9,173 bases of DNA from a bacterium (GTDB lineage: Bacteria; CG03). The stretch is taken from positions 1-9,173 of the forward strand of contig VMTI01000149.1 of NCBI GenBank assembly GCA_013791675.1. The letters are read 5' to 3'. The notes under the pieces are model-generated. The model saw nothing but the letters and a program-made list of their open reading frames with translations. It searched no databases and was not told the origin of the DNA. Positions 1-5,908 of this stretch are shown here, one piece after another. How positions within the stretch are numbered: the stretch's first letter is position 1; every line of letters starts with the position of its first letter. A program made the position numbers and the translations under genes.

Positions 1-2
1 AT

Positions 3-3000
3 GGAGTGGTGATGCTGAAGCTTTCCATGTGGGTTTGGGGATATGAGGTGCCATGGCAGAAACTTCAGGTTGTGAGATCCGGCACGGGCCTTGATGAGGA
101 TATAAAGAGCGTTAAGTTATACAGAGATGTTCAGGTTGAAGGCCAGCCCAACTACGGCGAATGGGGCGGAAACGATATGCTCGTGGCCTCCGGCGTTTTT
201 GACGGCGGTATATGCCTTCTTGATTTTTCAACACCCACAGCGTCCGTAGAGGTTATACCGACGACGACCATGTATTATTTTATACTCTTTGATTTTTCCA
301 ACAGCGCCACGCCCGGAGCTTTCACCGGACTTAAAATAAATTCCAACAGCGCTTTTACTGTTGAAACACCGCACAACGTTTATGATTTTTCGCCGGAAAT
401 AGCTTCGGTGCAGGTGCAGCAGATTGCCACGATAGATACACTGCAGATTGTCACGGTAGATCCCATGGTTGCCGAAGTGACGCAGGGCGACAGGGACGTG
501 TCTTTCGCGCGGCTAACGCTGAAGTCGGACTCTCATGACGCGGTGGTAAAAGGGATGACCATACACAGAACCGGCACGGGGATAGACGGAGACATAGAAG
601 CTATAAAGGTATACAGAGACCTTTATGAGGAAGACGGCGGCGGCGTTGAGGGTGTTCTTGATAACTGGGATATAAGATACGACACAAGTTCTTATACGTA
701 TCCCGGCCTTATAAACTACGGCAACGAAGTGTTTATTGACGGTAAAGCCGAAATAACTTTCAAAATTCAGCAGAAAGTGGGCACATTGATAGACGGGCTG
801 GATAAAACCTATTTTGTGGCTTTTGATATAGCTAATCTTGCCACCGTCGGAAAAACAATCGGTTTCAGAATACTTACGCCCGGCGCCAGCGCCTTTGCCG
901 TGGTCGAGCCTGATAAGATGGAGGATAAAAATTTCACGACTATGGGCGCCGTCATAAAGGAATATCCCGACACCGTAAAGGTTTCCGCGTGGAGGGATTC
1001 CGAAGGAAAAGGCGTTATTCCTAATGAGGTTGTTCAGGGGCAGAAGAACATCCTTGTTGAGAAATTTTTGCTCACAACGAGAACATCCGCAATAGGGGAT
1101 CCTGAATCTGAAGCTCTCTGGACGGGTATGCGCTCCTCTCTCGGCGGAGATGTGCCGGACAAATATATTGAAAAAGTGAAAGTTTACAGGGATCTCGACG
1201 GCGACGGCATCTATGACGGAAGCAAAGACCAGCTCATAGGCCATTCGGGTGATCCAACGAGCGGCGCCGCCGCCTATGCCAGCGGCGCCACAAATATACT
1301 TTTCCTGAATGAGCGGGTCACCTCGCCGGACATATCAAGCGCTTACACAATAGGAAAAACTTATATGAACTGGCCTGTGAATAAGTATGCAGGCTATTCC
1401 ATAGAAATTACGACTGGCGCGGGCGCCGGACAGAAGAGAATCATTGTTTCAAATACGGGAGTTATCTTTACGATAACTCCCGCGTGGGACACCATTCCGG
1501 GCCGGAGTTCTGTTTTTGAAATAAAAACTATTCAGACGGTGGGGACGGTCGCCAAAAATTATTTTATGGTTTATGACCTTTCTTTGAATGCGCCGCCGCT
1601 TGCGACACTGGCCTCCAAATTTACATCGCCGTCATTCTTTTTCATATCCCAGCCCAACGTGGTGACGTTGGAAAATAACTTGCCAATAGAGTCTACAGAG
1701 GCGACAATCAAGCCGGTAAGGATAAATCTGAAACTGTCGGATACTGCTCCTGCTTCCTGCCTGCAGGGCGAGCATGCCGTGCCCATAGCGGCTATGGAAA
1801 TTTATGTTTCATCGCTCACCATTAAATCCGCCGACGGTAAGCCCGAATTGCAGAAGATAAAAATGTATCTTAATTTTACGGGTGGTTCAGGTTCTCCCGC
1901 GGAGTTTGACAGCGATATCGCTGCGGTTCTCGTGTATAGGGATACGAACGGTGACGGTCGCCTGACACGCGTGTGGAATACAGGGACTTTAAATTATGAG
2001 GTTTCGGGCGATTCGCTGATATCAAGCGGCAATGATAAATTCGTCGGAAATCTGTGCGAGTTGATATTGACGAATAATCCTGTCCTGACCGGCGCACCGT
2101 TGAGGATTTTTATAGCTTTCAATATAGCGCCCACAGCCAACACTAACGATTCCGTGGGAATCAACATAGGGCATTTTACGAACGACTGGATAGGCATAAA
2201 TCCGCCGGAAAGAATTATTGACGATTCTTCTTTCACGAGCGCGCTTTCCTTGATAAAGAGCCAGTACCGTCCGACAACACCGGTGGTTACTATGGGCAGC
2301 GTCTGGACCAACAGAAGCACCGAAGTCGGCGCGTCGTGGGAATCCTACGCGACTTTGGGTGTTGAGGAGACCCAATACGCCATAGGCAGGGTTATAGGAG
2401 GAACGGAGAACCTGTCGTGGCAGACAGTTGAAATACCGGTTTCGGAATGGACGCAGAATTTTGTTTCTTCCGTCACAGCCAGGGTTGAAAGGCCGCTGTT
2501 GGAAAGGAATTATTTCTTTTCCGCTCAGACGACCGGAAGAAAGCTGGTCGGAACCACGTTCACTACGGAGCAAAGCGAAACGGGATACGCGGCGTTTTAT
2601 GTTGATATGACGCCGCCCTCGAAGCTGACGGTGCCGACTATTTCCGCGCAGGAAACATCATCCAATTACTGGGTGGTGTGGACGCCCTCGTACGATACAT
2701 ATAAAGACGCGGGCGGCGTAGCCCGTACGGTTACAATGGGCATGACCGCCGAACTTGAAAGTGAAATAACATCGTCAGGCTACACTTATAAAACTGACGT
2801 AAACACCGGCGTTATGACGCTCTATACTTCTGATAATGTCGCCGTCAGCGAGCCTTTTTCAGGATACTACGAATTGAGCGGAGGGGCCAAGGAGAGAGTG
2901 CTTGCCAGCGGAGTTATATATTATGAACTGCAGGAGCAGTCCGATACATCGGCGAGATGGCACACAATATCGTCGCATATTCCGCTTGGGACGAACGGCT

Positions 3001-3515
3001 ATGAAGTAGGTTCGGCTATTACCGCTTATGAGGATAGCACGCCGAGAAAGGCCTCGGCCAGTTATTACCGCTACAGGATACGGTCTGTTGATAAAGCCGG
3101 CAATTACAGTGAATGGTCGGCTGTTTCCGCCGCGCATCAGGCGGCTCCGCCGGCCCCCGGAATATCGCAGGTTTCAAATTACCCCAATCCTGTGGACGCG
3201 ACCAGATACAGCGATACGACCATAGCTTATACACTCAGCGAGCCTTCAACGGTGGATATAACGCTTTACGACCTTCTCGGCAAAAAAGTTTATTCGTGGC
3301 ATTTCAATCCCGGCGATGACGTTACTTATGAGAAAGATCCCAGAACCGATGACCCCCGTTCCGGCGGCGGCAAGGCCGGGCCGAATAAGATTGTGTGGTA
3401 TCTCAAAAACGAAGTCGGCAGAAAAGTCGCGAAAGGCGGTTATATCTGTCGCATAGTAGTTAAAAATTCACAGGGCAGTTTTGAGAAAACCTACAAAATA
3501 GGCGTTATCAGATAG
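3..3515 (+). CDS. Large modular secreted/surface protein, 5'-truncated by the window edge, with C-terminal FlgD/sorting-like domain
   Basis: The frame is open to the left edge, and the visible sequence starts in the middle of a repeat module, so the true start lies upstream. Residues below are numbered from the GTG at 6 (1169 aa visible). At least four diverged modules are visible. Each has a 'DI..(V/I)KVYRD' strand (YRD at 39, 203, 394 and 644) followed by a 'YF..FD' strand (FD/YD/FN at 95, 273, 523 and 705). Modules three and four carry acidic loops after YRD (DLDGDG, DTNGDG) that resemble calcium-binding loops. Module three has an insert at about 455-510 of the 'GAGAGQKRII...PAW...P...S.FEI' type. 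About 760-1045 looks fibronectin-III-like. A C-terminal domain from about 1055 begins NYPNPV (1058-1063) and contains 'ITLYDLLGKKVYSW', typical of FlgD-Ig or type IX-secretion-like C-terminal domains. No enzymatic motif is seen. A structural, adhesive or surface-layer role is inference. Confidence 0.8.
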   Translation, partial: GVVMLKLSMWVWGYEVPWQKLQVVRSGTGLDEDIKSVKLYRDVQVEGQPNYGEWGGNDMLVASGVFDGGICLLDFSTPTASVEVIPTTTMYYFILFDFSNSATPGAFTGLKINSNSAFTVETPHNVYDFSPEIASVQVQQIATIDTLQIVTVDPMVAEVTQGDRDVSFARLTLKSDSHDAVVKGMTIHRTGTGIDGDIEAIKVYRDLYEEDGGGVEGVLDNWDIRYDTSSYTYPGLINYGNEVFIDGKAEITFKIQQKVGTLIDGLDKTYFVAFDIANLATVGKTIGFRILTPGASAFAVVEPDKMEDKNFTTMGAVIKEYPDTVKVSAWRDSEGKGVIPNEVVQGQKNILVEKFLLTTRTSAIGDPESEALWTGMRSSLGGDVPDKYIEKVKVYRDLDGDGIYDGSKDQLIGHSGDPTSGAAAYASGATNILFLNERVTSPDISSAYTIGKTYMNWPVNKYAGYSIEITTGAGAGQKRIIVSNTGVIFTITPAWDTIPGRSSVFEIKTIQTVGTVAKNYFMVYDLSLNAPPLATLASKFTSPSFFFISQPNVVTLENNLPIESTEATIKPVRINLKLSDTAPASCLQGEHAVPIAAMEIYVSSLTIKSADGKPELQKIKMYLNFTGGSGSPAEFDSDIAAVLVYRDTNGDGRLTRVWNTGTLNYEVSGDSLISSGNDKFVGNLCELILTNNPVLTGAPLRIFIAFNIAPTANTNDSVGINIGHFTNDWIGINPPERIIDDSSFTSALSLIKSQYRPTTPVVTMGSVWTNRSTEVGASWESYATLGVEETQYAIGRVIGGTENLSWQTVEIPVSEWTQNFVSSVTARVERPLLERNYFFSAQTTGRKLVGTTFTTEQSETGYAAFYVDMTPPSKLTVPTISAQETSSNYWVVWTPSYDTYKDAGGVARTVTMGMTAELESEITSSGYTYKTDVNTGVMTLYTSDNVAVSEPFSGYYELSGGAKERVLASGVIYYELQEQSDTSARWHTISSHIPLGTNGYEVGSAITAYEDSTPRKASASYYRYRIRSVDKAGNYSEWSAVSAAHQAAPPAPGISQVSNYPNPVDATRYSDTTIAYTLSEPSTVDITLYDLLGKKVYSWHFNPGDDVTYEKDPRTDDPRSGGGKAGPNKIVWYLKNEVGRKVAKGGYICRIVVKNSQGSFEKTYKIGVIR

Positions 3516-3542
3516 GCAAGGCCTGTCCTCCCGCCGGGGTAT

Positions 3543-3571
3543 TTGACAAAACGGCGTCTTTTTGATAAAAA
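3543..3571 (+). promoter_or_regulatory. Possible promoter for the BMC operon
   Basis: A perfect TTGACA -35 hexamer lies at 3543-3548. It is followed after 17 bases by TAAAAA (3566-3571), a 4/6 match to the -10 consensus. It stands in the 46-base gap after the surface-protein gene, just where the BMC operon must begin. The start of transcription would be near 3578, almost on the ATG at 3577. Transcripts from here would therefore either be leaderless for the extended TPI or carry an approximately 140-base leader before the ATG at 3721. The weak -10 keeps confidence low. Confidence 0.35.
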
Positions 3572-3592
3572 AAACAATGAAACTTATTCAAT

Positions 3593-3613
3593 ATGCGGAC
3601 ATTTTGTCCGCAT
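3593..3613 (+). repeat. Perfect 8-bp inverted repeat at the operon start (possible operator or RNA hairpin)
   Basis: ATGCGGAC (3593-3600) and GTCCGCAT (3606-3613) are exact reverse complements around a 5-base ATTTT loop. The element lies about 15-35 bases downstream of the start predicted from the TTGACA promoter, and inside the possible TPI extension. It has no U-tract, so it is not a terminator. Its location suits either a repressor operator or a 5' mRNA hairpin. Coding constraint alone could have produced it by chance. Confidence 0.35.
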
Positions 3614-3708
3614 CACGCTCCGGAGGTAAGCTCTTTACCGATGAAAAATATGTGCTTACGCCTCTTGCAAAAGAGGCTCTAAAAAGGCACAATGTGGAAA
3701 TTTTGAGT

Positions 3709-3713
3709 GGAGG
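3709..3713 (+). promoter_or_regulatory. Ribosome-binding site that favours the ATG at 3721 for TPI
   Basis: GGAGG lies seven bases before the ATG at 3721, which begins the canonical TPI sequence MRKIIIAGNWKMN. This is the only good Shine-Dalgarno sequence near the 5' end of the gene. It supports synthesis of a normal-length 254-residue TPI even if a longer form is also made. Confidence 0.7.
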
Positions 3714-3720
3714 TTCTTCT

Positions 3721-4485
3721 ATGAGAAAAATTATAATCGCGGGAAACTGGAAAATGAATATGGCCAATGACGAGGCCATTCTGTTGTCAAAAGCGGTGGC
3801 GGCTGGCGTGGGTATGGGAGAAGTGAAGGACAGGATAGCTGTTATGTGCCCGCCTTTTACGGCGTTAAGTTCCGTCGCGGCCGGTATATCAGGAATTAAA
3901 GGACTTTATCTGGGCGCGCAGAATATATTTTATGAGGACAAGGGCGCTTACACCGGCGAGATTTCGGCGGACATGCTGCTTTCCTGCGGCTGTTCATTCT
4001 GCATAATAGGCCATTCGGAAAGAAGAAAATATTTTGGCGAGACCGATGAGACGGTGAATAAAAGAGTAAAAAAAGCCCTTGAAAAATCACTGACACCCAT
4101 AATATGCGTGGGCGAGACCCTTGAAGAAAGAGAATCCTCTCGCGAACTTCGTGTGGTTAAGAAACAGATTGCAGGAGCGCTTTCCGGCCTTTCTAAAAAT
4201 GATATTATGAAAGTTGTGATAGCTTACGAACCTGTTTGGGCTATAGGCACAGGGAAAACCGCTTCTCCCGAACAGGCCCAGTCAATGCACGCTTATATAA
4301 GAGAACAGCTCGCCGCTATTGCCGACGGTGATGTATCTCAGAGCGTGTCCATTCTTTATGGCGGTTCCATGACTCCCGCTAATGTGAAGGGACTGCTTGA
4401 GTGCGCCGACATCGACGGCGGACTTATAGGCGGCGCCAGTCTTAAGGCGGAAGATTTTCTGAAACTTGTTCATTTTGATGATTGA
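3721..4485 (+). CDS. tpiA: Triosephosphate isomerase, first enzyme gene of a BMC operon
   Basis: Interconverts dihydroxyacetone phosphate and glyceraldehyde 3-phosphate. From ATG 3721 the protein has 254 residues, the usual TPI length. Catalytic residues are present: Asn9 and Lys11 in AGNWKMN, His98 in IIGHSERR, and Glu170 in AYEPVWAIGTGKT. The phosphate-binding segments YGGSMTPAN and GGLIGGASL are also present, so the enzyme should be active. The start at 3721 is chosen for its GGAGG site, but the frame stays open upstream to TTG 3562 or ATG 3577, giving a possible fusion of 307 or 302 residues. The stop overlaps the start of pduL, so it belongs to the BMC operon. By inference it handles triose phosphate from an aldolase whose other product is the aldehyde consumed by the compartment. 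It could instead be the cell's general glycolytic TPI that happens to be co-transcribed. Confidence 0.95.
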   Translation: MRKIIIAGNWKMNMANDEAILLSKAVAAGVGMGEVKDRIAVMCPPFTALSSVAAGISGIKGLYLGAQNIFYEDKGAYTGEISADMLLSCGCSFCIIGHSERRKYFGETDETVNKRVKKALEKSLTPIICVGETLEERESSRELRVVKKQIAGALSGLSKNDIMKVVIAYEPVWAIGTGKTASPEQAQSMHAYIREQLAAIADGDVSQSVSILYGGSMTPANVKGLLECADIDGGLIGGASLKAEDFLKLVHFDD

Positions 4486-5098
4486 AACTAAAATAATTAC
4501 GGATAATATAGCCAGAAGGCTGCGCCGCGCCGCAAAGCCGGTTGTGTGCAATGTGTCAAACAGACATGTGCATATTACGCAAGAGGATTTCAAAACGCTT
4601 TTCGGGCATTCATATGCAATGAGAAAACTTAAAGATTTGATGCAGCCGGGGGAATTCGCGTCCAAGGAACTGCTTGAAATATCCGGCCCCCGGGGAAGCA
4701 TAAAAAAAGTGCGAATCCTCGGGCCTTTCAGGAAATACACGCAGGTTGAAATATCAAGGACGGATTGTTTTAAGTTGGGCATCGCCGCGCCTGTAAGAGA
4801 ATCAGGAAAAATAAGCGGCTCGGCTCCTATTAAATTAATCGGTGCCGCCGGAGAGTTAGAACTTAAGGAAGGCTGTATAGTCGCCGCCAGGCATATTCAC
4901 ATGACGAGCGCCGACGCTGATGAATTAGAGCTGAAAGACGGTGAAATAGTAAGAATTGAAATAAGCGGTGTGCGGGGCGGAATTTTGGGCGGCACGCTAG
5001 TGCGTGTTTCCCCGAAGTACGCTCTGGAATGCCATATAGATACTGATGAAGCCAACTCTTTTGATTTTAAAAGTGGCGGCTGGATTTATGTTGTATAA
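4478..5098 (+). CDS. pduL: BMC-type phosphate propanoyl/acetyltransferase PduL
   Basis: Converts acyl-CoA plus phosphate to acyl-phosphate and CoA, recycling CoA inside the microcompartment and leading to ATP via an acyl kinase. The 206 residues from ATG 4478 match the PduL (PTAC) family in length and in its two tandem domains. Metal-ligand histidines are visible in SNRHVHIT (His30, His32), ARHIHMT (His139, His141) and ECHIDTDEAN (His186). The first 20 or so residues form a probable amphipathic helix (IETKIITDNIARRLRRA), in the place where PduL encapsulation peptides lie; that targeting role is inferred. ATG 4478 overlaps the tpiA stop by eight bases and has no clear ribosome-binding site, so translation is probably coupled. 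TTG 4466 would add four residues and is less likely. Confidence 0.93.
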   Translation: MIETKIITDNIARRLRRAAKPVVCNVSNRHVHITQEDFKTLFGHSYAMRKLKDLMQPGEFASKELLEISGPRGSIKKVRILGPFRKYTQVEISRTDCFKLGIAAPVRESGKISGSAPIKLIGAAGELELKEGCIVAARHIHMTSADADELELKDGEIVRIEISGVRGGILGGTLVRVSPKYALECHIDTDEANSFDFKSGGWIYVV

Positions 5099-5100
5099 GA

Positions 5101-5167
5101 GGGGTCAGGTCTTGACATTTGACATTTTTATGAATCATGCTAATGTCAAATGTCAAGACCTGACCCC
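5101..5167. repeat. Perfect 26-bp inverted repeat between pduL and the shell gene (REP/MITE-like palindrome)
   Basis: The left arm (5101-5126) begins GGGGTCAGGTCTTGACATTT. The right arm (5142-5167) is its exact reverse complement, and the arms are separated by a 15-base loop. Inside each arm the motif TGACATT is repeated in tandem. The 'GGGGTCAGGTCTTGACATTT' type is one I associate, from memory, with short palindromic elements near IS200/REP-associated Y1 transposases in environmental bacteria. It starts three bases after the pduL stop and ends 15 bases before the BMC-H start. It has no U-tract for a standard terminator. In RNA it would form a very stable hairpin that could protect mRNA or change the ratio of shell protein to enzyme. 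No transposase accompanies it here. Confidence 0.85.
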
Positions 5168-5182
5168 AGTTAGGAGGTTATT

Positions 5183-5473
5183 ATGGAAGCTCTTGGAATG
5201 ATTGAGACAAAAGGACTTGTCGCGCTTATTGAGGCATCTGACGCCATGGTGAAATCGGCGAACGTCAAAATTGCCGGCTATGAAAAAATAGGCGGAGGTT
5301 ATGTTACGATTTGTGTGCGGGGCGAAGTCGCCGCGTGCCGCGCCGCATGCGAGGCCGGGGCCGCCGCTGCCGGAAGAATAGGAGAGATTGTATCTGTCCT
5401 TGTGATTCCTCAGCCCCACAGTGATCTGGAAGGCAAGCTGCCGATTTCTCTTTCAGAGGGAAAGAAAAAATAA
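5183..5473 (+). CDS. BMC-H hexameric shell protein (PduA/EutM/CcmK type)
   Basis: A single BMC domain of 96 residues forms the hexamers that tile the flat faces of the shell. Diagnostic features are the start 'MEALGMIETKGLVALIEASD', the 'AMVKSANVK' helix with the edge lysine Lys24, the pore loop 'YEKIGGGYVTI' (Gly37-Gly39, Tyr40) and the tail 'PQPHSDLEGKLP' (from Pro76). The pore is glycine-lined, as in EutM-like proteins, which suits passage of small polar metabolites. It is preceded by a strong AGGAGG site, itself just downstream of the 26-bp inverted repeat. The protein ends in a lysine run encoded by an A-rich stretch. Past the stop, the +1 frame stays open almost to the next gene (see the small frame at 5499-5579). 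This is the only hexamer-type shell gene in the window, and no BMC-T trimer gene is seen. Confidence 0.96.
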   Translation: MEALGMIETKGLVALIEASDAMVKSANVKIAGYEKIGGGYVTICVRGEVAACRAACEAGAAAAGRIGEIVSVLVIPQPHSDLEGKLPISLSEGKKK

Positions 5474-5498
5474 GGCTCCCACCGGCTGGTTTTATGAA

Positions 5499-5579
5499 AT
5501 GTCGTCTCTGGGAATGCCGGAGGACAATGCGGCAATGGGGCGGGGTTCGCATACAGAAATAATAGAAAGGAGGCAATAA
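5499..5579 (+). CDS. Possible 26-residue peptide, or frameshifted tail of the shell protein, ending on the vertex-protein start
   Basis: The 105-base gap between the two shell genes holds an open frame. From ATG 5499 it reads MSSLGMPEDNAAMGRGS and then HTEIIERRQ. Its TAA (5577-5579) shares one base with the ATG at 5579 of the next gene (TAATG), an arrangement typical of coupled genes. Upstream the frame continues without a stop into the A-rich end of the BMC-H gene. Removing one A from the run at 5465-5470 would append about 34 residues, beginning 'NKAPTGWFYE', to the shell protein. No good ribosome-binding site precedes ATG 5499. It may be a real small peptide, a tail lost by frameshift or sequencing error, or chance. 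I recognise no family. Confidence 0.22.
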   Translation: MSSLGMPEDNAAMGRGSHTEIIERRQ

Positions 5580-5878
5580 TGCAATTTGCCAGAGTTACGG
5601 GCAACTGCGTCTGCACGGTAAAAGACGCAAAATTGCCGAAAGAAAAACTACTTGTTATACAACCGGTGGATTCGTCTCTTAAAAAAGCTGCGGGTTCGTC
5701 TCTTGTGGCCATAGATGTCGTCGGAGCCGGGTGCGGCGAGCTGGTTCTTTTTGTTTCCGGCTCATCCGCGCGTCAGACGACCATAACAGAAAACAAGCCC
5801 ACCGATTGCACGGTTATGGCAATAGTGGATTATGTGGAAAAAGACGGTGATGTGATTTTTTCCAAGAACAAGGAATAA
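5579..5878 (+). CDS. BMC vertex pentamer protein (EutN/CcmL/PduN family)
   Basis: Forms pentamers that cap the vertices of the polyhedral shell. The 99-residue length and sequence fit the EutN_CcmL family: 'ARVTGNCVCTVKDAKL' at the N-terminus, 'KLLVIQPVDSS', the highly conserved 'VAIDVVGAGCGELVLFVSGS' core followed by SSAR, and the closing 'PTDCTVMAIVDYVE'. A strong AAAGGAGG site lies six bases upstream of the ATG. The start overlaps the last base of the small frame at 5499-5579. It is followed after 30 bases by the aldehyde dehydrogenase gene. One BMC-H plus one BMC-P is the minimum set that can close a shell. Confidence 0.95.
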   Translation: MQFARVTGNCVCTVKDAKLPKEKLLVIQPVDSSLKKAAGSSLVAIDVVGAGCGELVLFVSGSSARQTTITENKPTDCTVMAIVDYVEKDGDVIFSKNKE

Positions 5879-5908
5879 TCAGAATGTTCGTCGCGGCTGG
5901 AGGTCATT

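Larger units (their letters stand above)
3577..3720 (+). other. In-frame N-terminal extension of TPI resembling a BMC-associated leader segment
   Basis: This stretch is open and in frame with the triosephosphate isomerase that follows. The open frame begins after the TGA at 3544-3546. Possible starts are TTG 3562 and ATG 3577; neither has a Shine-Dalgarno sequence. From ATG 3577 it encodes 48 residues containing 'YADILSASRSGGK' and 'VLTPLAKEALKRHNVEIL', then SGGSS directly before the TPI methionine. The pattern 'TP.A...L....(I/V).I' recalls, from memory, the N-terminal segment of BMC-associated proteins such as EutT and EutQ. No normal TPI has such a segment. SGGSS would serve as a flexible linker in a fusion, but the same bases contain the strong ribosome-binding site for the ATG at 3721. 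It may be a real fusion, a second isoform, or an untranslated remnant of a separate small gene. Confidence 0.5.

Noticed and set aside
513..1244. 243-codon open frame on the - strand inside the surface-protein gene
   Set aside because: It is fully covered by a convincing + strand coding sequence with repeat modules. Its translation shows no recognisable domain, and it is a shadow frame.
3516..3561. Possible terminator after the surface-protein gene
   Set aside because: Only a 3-4 bp CCC/GGG stem near 3530-3540, without a U-tract directly after it, and a short T run that belongs to the promoter region. Not enough to call.
5112..5147. Promoters formed by the two TTGACA hexamers in the left arm of the 26-bp inverted repeat
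   Set aside because: No acceptable -10 hexamer at 16-18 base spacing. The hexamers are explained by the repeat sequence itself.
5494..5562. 22-codon frame starting at ATG 5494 (MKCRLWECRRTM...) in the gap between the shell genes
   Set aside because: Arg/Trp/Cys-rich and unlike a normal protein, with no ribosome site and no coupling to the next gene. The overlapping frame ending at 5579 is more plausible.
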